From positions 1-64,000 of the forward strand of contig RYFE02000026.1 of NCBI GenBank assembly GCA_004138175.2: a stretch of DNA of 64,000 nt, written 5' to 3'. Origin of the DNA: Chloroflexales bacterium ZM16-3. GTDB taxonomy: Bacteria; Chloroflexota; Chloroflexia; Chloroflexales; Chloroflexaceae. The notes under the pieces are model-generated. The model saw only the letters and a program-made list of their open reading frames with translations. It did no database searches and had not been told where the DNA came from. Below are positions 15,436 to 28,803 of the stretch, piece after piece (the stretch's first letter is position 1; the number at the start of each line of letters is the position of its first letter). Both the position numbers and the translations under genes were made by a program.

Positions 15436-16578
15436 CTACCTGGGCTCCAGGTACTCTCCCGCGCACCAGCCCTCCTGGTTGGCAGCCCGCACCTTCCACC
15501 ACGTAAATCCGTCACGCTCGATCGGGCCTTCCACCACGGTGACCAGCGTGTCCGGCTCCAGGATCATGGCGATGTTGGTGTTAGTTCCGGGGCTCTCGCG
15601 CAGGTTCAGCGGGATTTCGGTGTTTACGCGGGCGCTCCTCCCGACGGCCAGATCCCCCGACGCTGCTGTCGGGGTGATGGACGGGGTAGGCTTAATCTCC
15701 AGCGACGCCGCCGCCGTCGGGGCCACGCTGTTGACGCTCTCTATGGGGTCGGCGCTGGCCTGTGGGGCCGCGGTGGTAATCTCCGGGGCGAAGGCGCTCG
15801 GTGCCGGTATCGACGTCGGGAGCGCCCGCACGGCGCGGATCTGCTGGAGGCTGATCGAGACCGCCGCGCCGATCAGGAAGATGCTGACGATAATCAGTAG
15901 CGGCAGGAGCCAGGGCTGCGCGCGCTGCCAGCGGTCGGGCAGTCCGTCGACGCGGCCAGCTACACCCATCCGCGTGCGAGCATCCTCGCCCCTGCGCGGC
16001 CGGGGGCTGTAGCGGGCGGGCTCATCGTCTGGGTAGACGCTGCGCTCGCGGAGCGGTCGCGCTAGCCGCGTGGTGGTGCGCCCGCGCTCTGGCCCGTGTC
16101 GGGGGGGGATGGGCTCGACATCCTCCGGGCGGCGGCGGGGGGGGGCGGGCTCGTCTGGCGCATCCGGCCCGGCCTCGTCCTCGGGGCCGATGACCAGCAC
16201 GCCGTAGCGCGGCAGCAGCCGGGCTGCTAGTCGGCGGTAGCCATCGACCGTCCCCGCTGTGACGGCGATCTGCTCGCCGTGGGCCACCCGCGCCCGCAGC
16301 CGGTGCATACGCCGGATGGCGTCGGCCTCGCCTACCTCCAGGGGCGTCCGTGCGTCTGTCGTCAGGGTGTCGACCAGCTGCGGGAAGGGCTCCATCGCCG
16401 CCGGGAGGCGCTGGCGCAGGGCGTGGCCGCGCAGCGCGTCCTCGATGCTGCCATGTAGGCTCAGCAGGGCCAGCTCAGGCGGGCCGTGGCGCATTCGCCC
16501 CAGGGCCAGGGTGTACTTTCCCCGCGCCGACTCGATGAGTTCCAGCGGCCCGGGCGGGCTGTCGTCTGTGCGTGTCAC
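15436..16578 (-). CDS. Single-pass membrane protein with C-terminal SH3b domain
   Basis: A 380-residue protein whose ATG overlaps the gatB stop (ATGA), so the two are co-translated. The N-terminal ~130 residues are helical (LELIESARGKYTLALGRMRHG). A charged Arg/Pro linker follows, then one membrane helix (WLLPLLIIVSIFLIGAAVSI) near residue 225. A Thr/Pro/Ala-rich external stalk leads to an SH3b domain (NLRESPGTNTNIAMILEPDT...WWKVRAANQEGWCAGEYL). SH3b domains usually bind cell-wall or surface polymers. The cytoplasmic domain is unrecognised. Confidence 0.8.
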   Translation of the reverse strand: MTRTDDSPPGPLELIESARGKYTLALGRMRHGPPELALLSLHGSIEDALRGHALRQRLPAAMEPFPQLVDTLTTDARTPLEVGEADAIRRMHRLRARVAHGEQIAVTAGTVDGYRRLAARLLPRYGVLVIGPEDEAGPDAPDEPAPPRRRPEDVEPIPPRHGPERGRTTTRLARPLRERSVYPDDEPARYSPRPRRGEDARTRMGVAGRVDGLPDRWQRAQPWLLPLLIIVSIFLIGAAVSISLQQIRAVRALPTSIPAPSAFAPEITTAAPQASADPIESVNSVAPTAAASLEIKPTPSITPTAASGDLAVGRSARVNTEIPLNLRESPGTNTNIAMILEPDTLVTVVEGPIERDGFTWWKVRAANQEGWCAGEYLEPR

Positions 16579-18035
16579 TTCGCCAGCTCTTCCTCAAGTA
16601 GGCTGCGCACCACCTGGGCGTTCGCCTGGCCCTTCGTCGCCCGCATCACGATGCCCACCAGGAACTGCACGGCGCTGGCCTTGCCGCCCCGGTACTCGGT
16701 GATCGCCTTGGCGGCCTTCGGGTCGGCCAGGGCCGCGCGCACCGCCACCAGCAGGGCGTCGCTGTCGCTGATCTGGGTCAGCCCGCGCTCGGCCACCAGC
16801 CCCGCCGGGTCGGCCCCGCTGTCGAAGCTCTCCTCGAAGAGCTGCTTGGCCACCCCTCGGGTGATGTCGCCCCGCACCACCAGCCCGATCAGGCCGGCGA
16901 TGTGGGTCACCGGCATCCGCACGGTCAGCGCCGTCGTCGGCTCGCCGCGATCCTTCAGCAGGCGGAATCCCTCGTTCAGCACCCAGTTGGCCACCTCTTT
17001 GGCGCTGCCGCCGACCGCCCCCGCCGCCACAACCGCGTCCTCAAAGTAGTCGGATACCGGTCGCTCTATCGTCAGCAGGTCGGAGTCCTGGATGCTCAGC
17101 CCGTAGGTGGCCTCGAAGCGCGCCCGCCGCACGTCCGGCAGCTCGGGCAGCTCGGCCCGCCGCGCAGCAATCCAGTCCGCGCTCAGCTCTAGCGGCGGGA
17201 TGTCGGGCTCCGGGAAGTAGCGGTAGTCGTGGGCGAACTCTTTGGTGCGCTGGCCCTCGGTGCGCCCCAAGTCCTCGCGCCAGCCGCGCGTCTCCTGCAC
17301 GATGGTGCCGCCCGCCTGGAGCATCTCGGTCTGGCGCTGGATCTCATAGGCCAGGGCGCGCTCCACGAAGCGGAACGAGTTGATGTTCTTGATCTCGACC
17401 TTGGCCCCGTATTCCTGCTGCCCCTCCGGCCGCACGCTCACGTTGGCGTCGCAGCGCACCGCGCCCTCGTCTAGGTTGCCAGTGCTCGCCCCGATCCAGA
17501 CCAGCACCTGGCGGATCTTCTCGAAGGTGAGCCGGGCCTCCTCGGGCGTGGCGATGTCGGGCCGGCTGACGATCTCCATCAGCGGGGTGCCGCTGCGGTT
17601 GTAGTCGATCAGCGAGGAGCCGTCGTCGGCGTGCAGCAGCCGCCCGGTGTCCTCCTCAATATGCAGCCGCTCGATGCCGACCCGCCGCAGCTCGCCCGCC
17701 GCCGTGCGCACCTCCAGCCAGCCGTCGCTGCACAGCGGCTCGTCGTACTGTGTGATCTGGAAGCCCTTCGGCAGGTCGGGGTAGGGGTAGGATTTGCGGC
17801 TGAACACTGAGCGCGGGTTGACGTGGCAGTTCAGCGCCATCCCGGCGCAGGCGGCCAGCTCTACGGCGCGCTCGTTCAGCACCGGCAGCGTCCCCGGCAG
17901 GCCCAGGCTCACCGCCGAGACGTAGCTGTTCGGCGGGGCGCCCGCGTAGTCGGCCGGGCAGCCGTCGAACATCTTTGATGCTGTCTTAATGTGGGCGTGG
18001 ATCTCTAGCCCGATCGTTACAAGGTACGCAGACAT
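16575..18035 (-). CDS. gatB: Asp-tRNA(Asn)/Glu-tRNA(Gln) amidotransferase subunit B
   Basis: A 486-residue GatB of normal length. It forms part of the GatCAB complex that converts misacylated Glu-tRNA(Gln) or Asp-tRNA(Asn). Signatures include GLEIHAHIKTASKMFDGCP (start), the family signature FSRKSYPYPDLPKGFQITQYD, and NVSVRPEGQQEYGAKVEIKNINSF. The C-terminal YqeY-like tail domain runs from about residue 330 (GRRAELPELPD-like helices to LLEEELAK). Subunits A and C are not in the window. Confidence 0.97.
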   Translation of the reverse strand: MSAYLVTIGLEIHAHIKTASKMFDGCPADYAGAPPNSYVSAVSLGLPGTLPVLNERAVELAACAGMALNCHVNPRSVFSRKSYPYPDLPKGFQITQYDEPLCSDGWLEVRTAAGELRRVGIERLHIEEDTGRLLHADDGSSLIDYNRSGTPLMEIVSRPDIATPEEARLTFEKIRQVLVWIGASTGNLDEGAVRCDANVSVRPEGQQEYGAKVEIKNINSFRFVERALAYEIQRQTEMLQAGGTIVQETRGWREDLGRTEGQRTKEFAHDYRYFPEPDIPPLELSADWIAARRAELPELPDVRRARFEATYGLSIQDSDLLTIERPVSDYFEDAVVAAGAVGGSAKEVANWVLNEGFRLLKDRGEPTTALTVRMPVTHIAGLIGLVVRGDITRGVAKQLFEESFDSGADPAGLVAERGLTQISDSDALLVAVRAALADPKAAKAITEYRGGKASAVQFLVGIVMRATKGQANAQVVRSLLEEELAK

Positions 18036-18051
18036 GAGGACTCCCTACGGC

Positions 18052-18069
18052 CATTGCAGATTGCAGGTT
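18052..18069 (-). repeat. CAATCTG heptamers upstream of gatB
   Basis: On the minus strand CAACCTG, CAATCTG and CAATGG end 16 bases before the gatB start. They have the same orientation to the gene as the arrays before ynjB, the PLP enzyme and the Nudix gene. Confidence 0.75.
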
Positions 18070-18131
18070 GGTTGGGCGCAGCAGTGCTACGCGATCGCCG
18101 GTATTGTAGCATAGCAAAGCCCTGCGAGATC

Positions 18132-20924
<2,793 letters not shown>

Positions 20925-21031
20925 CGCAGATCCTGACTCTAGGCAGATCGACGCTTCAAGCGGGGTGCATATCGTAACAGGGGGGCATTACATGGGCAGT
21001 AACAGGGAGTGGTCAGGTGCCCGAAACCTTG

Positions 21032-21040
21032 TGCTAGAAT
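21032..21040 (+). promoter_or_regulatory. Extended -10 element of rarD
   Basis: TGCTAGAAT (TGn plus TAGAAT) lies 45 bases before the rarD ATG. No good -35 is visible, which suits an extended -10 promoter. Confidence 0.5.
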
Positions 21041-21084
21041 AGGCGAACCACGATCCTGTGGGCCACGCAACAAGGCAGATCGTT

Positions 21085-21987
21085 ATGCGTAAGGGAACCA
21101 TGTACGCCGCCGGAGCCTATGTGCTCTGGGGCCTGCTCCCACTCTTCTGGCACGCCCTCAGCGGCGTGCCCGCCATCGAGATCCTCGCCCACCGCATCGT
21201 CTGGGCGCTCGTCGTCACACTGCTGTTCAGCGCCGCCACCGGCAGGCTTCCGGCGCTCTGGGCGAACCTGCGCACCCGGCGCACGCTGCTCGTCTTCACG
21301 CTCTCGTCGGTGCTGCTTACCGCCAACTGGTTCATCTACATCTGGGCGGTCAACGCCGGGTTTGTGGTGGAGACAAGCCTGGGCTATTTCATCAACCCGC
21401 TGGTGAACGTAGTGCTCGGCATGATCTTTTTGCGCGAGCGGCTGCGCCCCGGCCAGATCGCCGCCGTGGGAGTGGCCTTCGCCGGGGTGCTCTACCTGAG
21501 CATCCTCTACGGCACACCGCCCTGGATAGCCCTGGCCCTGGCCGGCAGCTTCGGCTGCTACGGCCTGCTGCGCAAGATAGCGCCCATTGGCTCGCTGGAG
21601 GGGCTGACTCTGGAGACGCTGATCGTGGCGCTTCCAGCCCTGATCTTCCTCCTGTTCATCGAGTCATCGGGCGGCGGGGCCTTCGTCCGCGCCGGGCTGC
21701 CCACCACAATCCTGCTGGCCGCCTCGGGCATCGTCACCGCCGTGCCCCTGCTGCTCTTCGCCTCCGGGGCGCGCCAGATCACCATGATCTCACTTGGTAT
21801 CCTCCAGTATATCGCACCTACTATCCAATTCGCCCTTGGAATCACCGTGTTTGGCGAAACGGTTACGCCCCAGCGGCTGATTGGCTTCGCCCTGGTCTGG
21901 CTGGCCCTGGGCCTCTACACACTGGAGGGGATGCTCGTGGGCGGGCGGCGGGCGCGCGTAGCGGCGGCGGGCGGCGGGCACGCGTAA
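21085..21987 (+). CDS. rarD: RarD-type EamA-family transporter
   Basis: A 300-residue inner-membrane permease with about ten helices in two EamA halves. The start MRKGTMYAAGAYVLWGLLPLFWHAL and the segments EILAHRIVWALVVTLL, NWFIYIWAVN and SLGYFINPLVNV are characteristic of RarD. ATG 21085 follows AAGG; the upstream in-frame start at 21058 has no site. RarD was named for chloramphenicol sensitivity in pseudomonads, but its physiological substrate is uncertain. The xthA gene follows after 16 bases in the same direction and is likely co-transcribed. Confidence 0.9.
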   Translation: MRKGTMYAAGAYVLWGLLPLFWHALSGVPAIEILAHRIVWALVVTLLFSAATGRLPALWANLRTRRTLLVFTLSSVLLTANWFIYIWAVNAGFVVETSLGYFINPLVNVVLGMIFLRERLRPGQIAAVGVAFAGVLYLSILYGTPPWIALALAGSFGCYGLLRKIAPIGSLEGLTLETLIVALPALIFLLFIESSGGGAFVRAGLPTTILLAASGIVTAVPLLLFASGARQITMISLGILQYIAPTIQFALGITVFGETVTPQRLIGFALVWLALGLYTLEGMLVGGRRARVAAAGGGHA

Positions 21988-22003
21988 CAGCCAAGGAGCA
22001 CGT

Positions 22004-22777
22004 ATGGCCCCCCTCAAGATCATCTCGTGGAACGTGAACGGCATCCGCGCCGCCGCGCGCAAGGGCTTCCTGGAGTGGCTGGAGGCGAGCGGGGCCGACA
22101 TCGTGGCCGTGCAGGAGACGAAGGCCGCCCCTGAGCAGCTGGCCTTCGACCTGCGCGACCCGCCGGGCTACTACGCCAGCTGGTGCGCCGCCCAGAAGGC
22201 CGGCTACAGCGGCGTGGCCACCTTCTCGCGCCAGGAGCCGTTGGAGGTGCGCACCGGCCTCGGCGAGCCGCGATTCGATGTGGAGGGCCGCGTCCTGGCC
22301 TGTGTCTTCCCCGCCTTCATCTTCTACAATGTCTACTTCCCCAGCGGCAACCAGGGGCCGGAGCGGGTGGCCTATAAGCTCGACTTCTACCGCCGCTTCC
22401 TGGATCTGATCCGCCCGCAGCTGGCTATGGGCCGCAGTATGGTGGTGGTTGGCGATGTGAATACGGCCTTCGCTGAGATCGACCTGGCCCGCCCGCGCGA
22501 GAATGTGAACACATCGGGCTTCATGCCCGTCGAGCGCGCCGCCCTCGGCGTGTTCTTCGCCACCGGCCTGGTCGATAGCTTCCGCCACCACAACCCCGAC
22601 ACCCGTAAGTACAGCTGGTGGACGATGCGCGTCGACGCGCGCGCCCGCAATGTCGGCTGGCGGCTTGACTATATCTTCACCTCGCCCGACCTCGCGGGCC
22701 GCATCCTGGCCGCCGACACCCACCCCGAGGTTGTGGGCTCCGACCACTGTCCCGTCAGCCTGGTGCTTGATCTTTGA
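22004..22777 (+). CDS. xthA: Exodeoxyribonuclease III
   Basis: A 257-residue AP endonuclease/3'-5' exonuclease for base-excision repair. Motifs: LKIISWNVNGIRAA, metal-binding Glu in VAVQETKA, VVVGDVNTAF (Asp/Asn pair), YSWWTMR, WRLDYIF, and the terminal catalytic GSDHCPVSL. The length is normal. AAGGAGCACGT gives a good ribosome binding site. The stop codon TGA abuts a run of 7-base units. Confidence 0.97.
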   Translation: MAPLKIISWNVNGIRAAARKGFLEWLEASGADIVAVQETKAAPEQLAFDLRDPPGYYASWCAAQKAGYSGVATFSRQEPLEVRTGLGEPRFDVEGRVLACVFPAFIFYNVYFPSGNQGPERVAYKLDFYRRFLDLIRPQLAMGRSMVVVGDVNTAFAEIDLARPRENVNTSGFMPVERAALGVFFATGLVDSFRHHNPDTRKYSWWTMRVDARARNVGWRLDYIFTSPDLAGRILAADTHPEVVGSDHCPVSLVLDL

Positions 22778-22870
22778 TTGGGGGTTGGGGGTTGTGGATT
22801 GTGGCAGCAAGATGCATGATGCGAGAAGCGGATCGCACAATGCAATCTGCAATCTGCAATCTACAATCTG
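22778..22870 (+). repeat. Two heptamer arrays between xthA and the PLP enzyme gene
   Basis: Directly after the xthA stop come TTGGGGG, TTGGGGG, TTGTGGA, TTGTGGC (22778-22805). Then follow four CAATCTG/CAATCTA units at 22843-22870, 45 bases before the next ATG. Confidence 0.85.
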
Positions 22871-22915
22871 CAACGGGGCGACGCTGCCCCAAGAATTCTT
22901 CAAGGAGGAAGTTTT

Positions 22916-24185
<1,270 letters not shown>

Positions 24186-24190
<5 letters not shown>

Positions 24191-24292
24191 AGAGAGAGTT
24201 GGAGAGAGTGTTTCACAGAAAAAGACCCGCGTGGAAGCCGCAGGGCTTTAGCCCTAGCGGTTTATGACACTCTCTCCAACTCTCTCTCTATA
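24186..24292. terminator. 26-bp perfect inverted repeat covering both stop codons of convergent genes
   Basis: The left arm 24186-24211 (starting TATAGAGAGAGAG) is the exact reverse complement of 24267-24292. The plus-strand stop TAG (24188-24190) lies in the left arm and the minus-strand stop (24290-24288) in the right arm. A small AGGGCTTTAGCCCT hairpin lies between them. It probably terminates both transcripts. Confidence 0.75.
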
Positions 24293-26012
24293 CGGAGATC
24301 GACCCCTTGCGAAAGTCCGTCTTGCCCAGGCGGGCGTTCAGCACCACAGGTCGGCCTGCGCGAGCCAGAGATCGCGCCTGATCAAGCACCTCCGGCGTCA
24401 GCTCGGGGTCGTCCAGGTACAGGCCGGCGGCCCCGAGACCCTCGGCGGCCCGGTGGTAGTCGGTGGCGGCCAGCTCGGTGCCCACCAGATCGCCCAGCAT
24501 CTCGCCCTGCTCGCGGGCGATCTGCGTCCAGGCGGCGTCGTTGCCCACCACGGCGATCACCGGCACCCCGTGGCGGACAAAGGTGTCCAGCTCAGCCAGG
24601 CTGTAGCCGAAGGCACCGTCGCCGAAGATCGCCCAGACCTCGGCGTCCGGGCGGCAGAGCTTGGCCCCCAGAGCAAAGCCCGCGCCCACGCCGAGCGTCC
24701 CGTAGGGGCCGGGGTCGAGCCAGCGCAGGGGGCCGCGCGGGCTGATCACATACGCGGCGGTGGCTACGAAGTCGCCGCCGTCGCCCACCAGGATCGAGTC
24801 GTCGGGCAGAGCAGACTCGATCTCGCGGCAGAGCTGGACGGGGTTGAGGTGGGCTGAGGGCGCCTCGGCCTGGCGGGCGATCTCTTGGTTGCGGGCCTCG
24901 TCGCGGGCGGCCAGGGACTCGCGCCAGGCGGCCCAGCACCCTGTCGGCGCGGCCAGCATGGCCAGGCGGCGCAGAAAGAGGCCGGGGTCGCCCAGCGCAG
25001 CGATGTCGGGCCGTCGGTTGAGGGTCATGTCGGCGCGGCTGCGGTTGGCGGCGATGTAGGTGGCCCCCCGGCGGATGTGGCGTCCATAGTCGAGCCGGAA
25101 GTCGCACGGCACACCGGCCAGGAGCACCAGGTCGGCCTCCTTGAGCGCAGCGCGGCGCTGGTGGCGCATCTGGAGCGGGTGGCCGCGCCCGAGCAGGCCG
25201 CGCGCACCGCTCGACAGGTAGACCGGCAGGCCGAGCTGATCAACGGCGCGGGCCAGGTCAGCGGCGGCGGCGGTATCGAGCAGCGCCTGCGCGCCCACCA
25301 GCAGCAGCGGGCGCTCGGCGCGATCCAGGGCGGCGGCCGCCCGGCGCAGCGGCTCGTCTGGCGGGATGGGCGGCTGGGCCAATCGCCGTGGGCCAGCCTT
25401 GGCCTGATCCGCCCCGCCGAACATCCTGGCCAGATGCGCGCCCATATAGACCCTCAGCGCCCGCGCCGCCAGCCCCTTGCCGCCGCCGGCCGCCCCGTAG
25501 AGCTTCCGCACCGTCGGCTCGTCGTAGAGCAGGTCTAGCGGCAGCTTCAGGAAGACCGGGCCGGGCACGCCATCCTGAGACAGAGCAAAGGCCCGCTCCA
25601 GCAGCGGCACAAGGTCGGCCACCCGCCGCGCCGTGGCCGCCCACTTCACGTGGGGCCGCAGCAGCGCCATCTGGTCGATGTCCTGGAGCGAGCCGCGCCC
25701 CTTCAGCAGGGTGGCCGTCGCCCCGCCCAGCAGAATAACCGGCGACTGGGCGATCTGGGCATTCTTCACGGCGGTTATCGTGTTGCTCAGTCCGGGGCCA
25801 GCCGTCGCGGCGGCCACGCCGGGGCGACCCGAGAGCCTAGCCACCGCGTCGGCCGCAAAGACCGCCGTGGCCTCGTGGCGCGTATCGATCACCCGGATGC
25901 CCCTGGCCTTACACCCCACCAGAATGGGCGAGATGTGCCCGCCGCACACGGTAAACAGGAAGGGTACGCCCTGCGCCCTCAGCACCTCCGCCACCAGATC
26001 GCCGCCGTGCAT
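24288..26012 (-). CDS. ThDP-dependent enzyme, ILVBL/2-hydroxyacyl-CoA-lyase-like
   Basis: A 574-residue ThDP enzyme of the acetolactate-synthase superfamily. The N-terminal PYR domain has [13 protein letters not shown], the activating Glu in [14 protein letters not shown], and [17 protein letters not shown]. The middle domain is residues about 200-335. The C-terminal PP domain holds [29 protein letters not shown], the ThDP/Mg GDG-N motif. The GGHISPIL segment is the hallmark of ILVBL-type proteins, which act as 2-hydroxyacyl-CoA lyases rather than in branched-chain amino-acid synthesis. Anabolic acetolactate synthase is the alternative, but no small subunit is nearby. Confidence 0.85.
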   Translation of the reverse strand: MHGGDLVAEVLRAQGVPFLFTVCGGHISPILVGCKARGIRVIDTRHEATAVFAADAVARLSGRPGVAAATAGPGLSNTITAVKNAQIAQSPVILLGGATATLLKGRGSLQDIDQMALLRPHVKWAATARRVADLVPLLERAFALSQDGVPGPVFLKLPLDLLYDEPTVRKLYGAAGGGKGLAARALRVYMGAHLARMFGGADQAKAGPRRLAQPPIPPDEPLRRAAAALDRAERPLLLVGAQALLDTAAAADLARAVDQLGLPVYLSSGARGLLGRGHPLQMRHQRRAALKEADLVLLAGVPCDFRLDYGRHIRRGATYIAANRSRADMTLNRRPDIAALGDPGLFLRRLAMLAAPTGCWAAWRESLAARDEARNQEIARQAEAPSAHLNPVQLCREIESALPDDSILVGDGGDFVATAAYVISPRGPLRWLDPGPYGTLGVGAGFALGAKLCRPDAEVWAIFGDGAFGYSLAELDTFVRHGVPVIAVVGNDAAWTQIAREQGEMLGDLVGTELAATDYHRAAEGLGAAGLYLDDPELTPEVLDQARSLARAGRPVVLNARLGKTDFRKGSISV

Positions 26013-26070
26013 AGAGATCCTCCTTGACCTTCGGCTGTCTGTGGGTATGATACCCTACAGAAGACGTGTG

Positions 26071-26119
26071 TATATCTGACTGAAAGTGCCAGCGCAGCTG
26101 GCACTTTCAGTCAGATATA
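26071..26119. repeat. 49-base perfect palindrome in a divergent intergenic region
   Basis: Two 23-base arms, starting TATATCTGACTGAAAGTG, are exact mirror images around GCA. It lies between divergent genes (starts at 26012 minus and 26130 plus), so it is not a terminator for either. It would form a hairpin just before the ybaK ribosome binding site. Confidence 0.8.
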
Positions 26120-26129
26120 TGAGGATCCT

Positions 26130-26612
26130 ATGCCCACGCCAAAGCTCAACTCGATGCGCCTGCTGGAGAGCCAGAAGGCGCCCTACGATGTCAAGACCTA
26201 CGAGTACGACCCGGAGAGCCCGCCGGACGCATCCGACGTGGCCCGCCAGATCGGCCTGGAGCCGACCCAGGTCTTCAAGACCCTGGTGGTCTTCGGGGCC
26301 AGCCAGAGCCGCCCGCTGCTGATCATGCTCGCCGCCGACCGCCAGCTCGACCTGAAGCGGGCCGCCGCCGCCGTCGGCCAGAAGCGCCTGGAGCTGATGC
26401 CGCGCGCCGAGACCGAGCGGCTCACCGGGCTGAAGGTCGGCGGCATCGGCGCGCTGGCCCTGGCCGCCAAGCGCTGGCCCAGCTACCTCGACCGCTCCGC
26501 CGAGGCATTCGCGAAGATCTACGTGAACGCCGGCCAGCGCGGGGTGATGGTCGGCGTAGGCGTACACGACCTGCTGCGCGTCCTCGGCGCCACCCTGATT
26601 GACGCGACCTGA
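26130..26612 (+). CDS. ybaK: YbaK-type Cys-tRNA(Pro)/aminoacyl-tRNA deacylase
   Basis: A 160-residue editing protein that hydrolyses mischarged tRNA, most likely Cys-tRNA(Pro). The fold markers are YEYDPES...ASDVARQIGLEPTQVFKTLVV (catalytic Lys in VFKTLV), MLAADRQLDLKRAAAAVGQKRLELM and GLKVGGIGALAL followed by a YVNAGQRG loop. GAGG eight bases before the ATG is the ribosome binding site, immediately beyond the large palindrome. Confidence 0.93.
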   Translation: MPTPKLNSMRLLESQKAPYDVKTYEYDPESPPDASDVARQIGLEPTQVFKTLVVFGASQSRPLLIMLAADRQLDLKRAAAAVGQKRLELMPRAETERLTGLKVGGIGALALAAKRWPSYLDRSAEAFAKIYVNAGQRGVMVGVGVHDLLRVLGATLIDAT

Positions 26613-26622
26613 ACAGATGAAC

Positions 26623-27066
26623 TCAGCCCTCAGCCCTCACCCTCACGTGGTACACGCGCACATCCTCAAGGCTCACCAGCGAGAGCGGCGCGGGCAGGTC
26701 GCCGATAGAGAACCAGCCGATCGCGCTGCACTTGCCAGGCTCGCGGATGCTCGGCTCGCCACCCAGGTGGCGGGCCAGGTAGGTCGGCGAGACCCAGTGC
26801 TGGCCCTCGGCGGGCAGAATATGGTTGACCACATACAGCAGTTGCAGCTCGCCGATCAGCATGCCGTACTCCTCCTCAAACTCGCGCACAATCGCGTCCT
26901 CCAGCCGCTCACCGTAGTCGAGCGAGCCGCCGGGGAACTCCCAGCAGCCGCGCTCGTTCTTGGCCAGCGGCCCGCGCTGCGAGAGGAATACTCGGCCCGC
27001 ATCGTCGAACACCATCGCGCCCACCCCCACCCCGATATAGTCGCTCCCGGCCTTCAGAGCTGTCAC
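26623..27066 (-). CDS. Nudix hydrolase
   Basis: A 147-residue MutT-like phosphohydrolase. The Nudix box is complete: GGSLDYGERLEDAIVREFEEEYGM (described here as G-x5-E-x7-REFEEEYGM). The protein starts with GTG at 27066, preceded by GGGAGG. Family members cleave nucleoside diphosphate-X compounds; the substrate cannot be deduced. The last codons and the stop lie inside two CAGCCCT heptamers (26624-26637), so the C-terminal end VRVRAEG is repeat-derived. Confidence 0.92.
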   Translation of the reverse strand: MTALKAGSDYIGVGVGAMVFDDAGRVFLSQRGPLAKNERGCWEFPGGSLDYGERLEDAIVREFEEEYGMLIGELQLLYVVNHILPAEGQHWVSPTYLARHLGGEPSIREPGKCSAIGWFSIGDLPAPLSLVSLEDVRVYHVRVRAEG

Positions 27067-27082
27067 CGCTGCCTCCCTTTTC

Positions 27083-27103
27083 GATTGCAGATTGCAGATT
27101 GTA
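27083..27103 (-). repeat. CAATCTG heptamers upstream of the Nudix gene
   Basis: Plus-strand GATTGCA, GATTGCA, GATTGTA reads on the minus strand as CAATCTG-phase units. They end 16 bases before the GTG start and touch the ribosome binding site. Confidence 0.8.
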
Positions 27104-27159
27104 GCAGCCTTCCGCGCCTAGACATGGTTTATCCAAATCTTACAGCTTATGCCGGGCAG

Positions 27160-27266
27160 CCCTCACCCCCAGCCCCTCTCCCTCACGGGGAGAGGGGAGT
27201 ATATCCTTTCCTGATGCAGAATGCCCCCCTCTCCCTGAGCGGGAGAGGGGGTTGGGGGGTGAGGGT
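27160..27266. repeat. Double-hairpin REP-like element
   Basis: CCCTCACCCCCAGCCCCTC...GGGGAGAGGGG is followed by CCCCCCTCTCCC...GGGAGAGGGGG and GGTGAGGG. The outer edges mirror each other. This CCCTCACCCC/GGGTGAGGG layout is a widespread intergenic element in high-GC bacteria. It fills the promoter gap between the divergent Nudix and FGGY kinase genes. Confidence 0.75.
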
Positions 27267-27327
27267 CAGACAAGACGATCACGTAAAACTGGGCATTTTG
27301 AAGCCATACCTAGCAGGTAATAGTCTT

Positions 27328-28803
27328 ATGACAAGCACTCAGCATTCAGCATTCAGCGGATCGCTCTTCGCCGGGATAGACGTGGGAACGCAGGGCGTGC
27401 GCGTGGTCGTCGCCGACGCGCGGGGCGAGGTGCGCGCCCGATCCTCCGCGCCGCTAGCCACCGACGACGGCCCCGGCGGGCGATCCGAGCAGCGGCCCGA
27501 TGACTGGTGGCTCGCCGCCGCCGCCTGTCTGCGCGCCGCCACCGCCAGCCTCGGCTCAGAGGCCCAGGCCATCGCCGCCCTCGCCGTCACCGCCACCTCG
27601 GGCACGGTCTGCCTGCTCGACGCGGGCAGGCGGGCGGTGGCACCTGCGATCATGTACCGCGACCGCCGGGCCGTGGCCGAGGCCGCCGAGCTAAACCGGG
27701 CCGCCGCCGCGCTCTGCGGGCGCCTCGGCTACCGCTTCGACGCATCCTTCGGCCTGCCCAAGCTGCTCTGGCTGCGCAGGCACGCCGCCGACCTGCTCGA
27801 CTCCGCAGCCCACATCTGCCACGCCGCCGACCTGATCGTCGGTCGGCTCACCGGCGACTATGCCACCACCGACTGGAGCCACGCCCTGAAGAGCGGCTAC
27901 GACCTGATCGACCTACGCTGGCCCGAGGAGCTGCTCGAACCACTCGGCCTGCCGCTGAAGAAGCTGCCCCGCGTCATCGCCCCGGCAGACCCCATCGCCC
28001 AGGTGTCCCCCGCCGCCGCCGAGGCCACCGGGCTGCCCGCCACGGCCATCGTCGTGGCCGGGATGAGCGACGGCTGCGCCGCCCAGATCGCGGGCGGGGC
28101 CGCCGAGCCAGGTCAGTGGCTGAGCGTGCTGGGCACCACCCTGGTGCTCAAGGGCGTCAGCGCGGCGCTCCCGCACGATCCCCAGGGCCGGGTGTACGCC
28201 CACCGCCACCCGGACGGCCACTGGCTGCCGGGGGCGGCGAGCAGCACCGGCGGAGCCGCCCTGGCGGCCCGCTTCCCCGGCGCGGATCTGGCCGCCCTCG
28301 ACGCGCGGGCCGCCGCGATCACGCCTGGACAGGCGATCTGCTACCCGCTGGAGGGCCGGGGCGAGCGATTCCCTTTCGTTGCCCCGCAGGCCGAGGGCTT
28401 CCTGCTGGGCGCAGGCGCGGGCGGCGCGGCCGAGTACACGGCGATCCTGGAGGGCGTGGCCTACCTGGAGCGGCTGGCCTTCGCGGAGCTGACAGGGCTT
28501 GGCTACGCGGTAGAAGGGCCGGTGCGGGCAGCCGGTGGCGGCGCGCGCAGCCCCGTCTGGCTCCAGATCCGCGCCGATGTGCTGGGCCGGTCGCTGCTCG
28601 TCCCCCGCGAGGTCGAGGCGGCCTTCGGCGCGGCGGTGATCGCCGCCGCCGCCCTGGCCCACCCCGGACTGGGCGCGGCCACCCGCGCCATGAGCCACGC
28701 CCGCGCCGAGGTCGCCCCTCGCCCCGACGCCGCCCGCTACGATGAGCCATACGACCGCTTTCTTGAGGAGCTGCGCCGCCGGGGCTACCTGGCTGAGCGT
28801 TGA
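27328..28803 (+). CDS. FGGY-family carbohydrate kinase (xylulokinase-like)
   Basis: A 491-residue sugar kinase. The phosphate-1 motif FAGIDVGTQGVRVVVAD is at residues 13-30; other markers are ALAVTATSGTVCLLD, MYRDRRA, FGLPKLLWLR and DWSHALKSGYDL. The FGGY signature region is VAGMSDGCAAQIAGG, with the C-terminal adenosine motif VRAAGGGARSPVWLQIRADVLG. ATG 27328 is chosen because similarity starts there, although a CACTCAG/CATTCAG heptamer run encodes residues about 3-10 and there is no clear ribosome binding site. The stop TGA lies inside a TGAGCGT heptamer run. The substrate sugar is not certain. Confidence 0.9.
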   Translation: MTSTQHSAFSGSLFAGIDVGTQGVRVVVADARGEVRARSSAPLATDDGPGGRSEQRPDDWWLAAAACLRAATASLGSEAQAIAALAVTATSGTVCLLDAGRRAVAPAIMYRDRRAVAEAAELNRAAAALCGRLGYRFDASFGLPKLLWLRRHAADLLDSAAHICHAADLIVGRLTGDYATTDWSHALKSGYDLIDLRWPEELLEPLGLPLKKLPRVIAPADPIAQVSPAAAEATGLPATAIVVAGMSDGCAAQIAGGAAEPGQWLSVLGTTLVLKGVSAALPHDPQGRVYAHRHPDGHWLPGAASSTGGAALAARFPGADLAALDARAAAITPGQAICYPLEGRGERFPFVAPQAEGFLLGAGAGGAAEYTAILEGVAYLERLAFAELTGLGYAVEGPVRAAGGGARSPVWLQIRADVLGRSLLVPREVEAAFGAAVIAAAALAHPGLGAATRAMSHARAEVAPRPDAARYDEPYDRFLEELRRRGYLAER

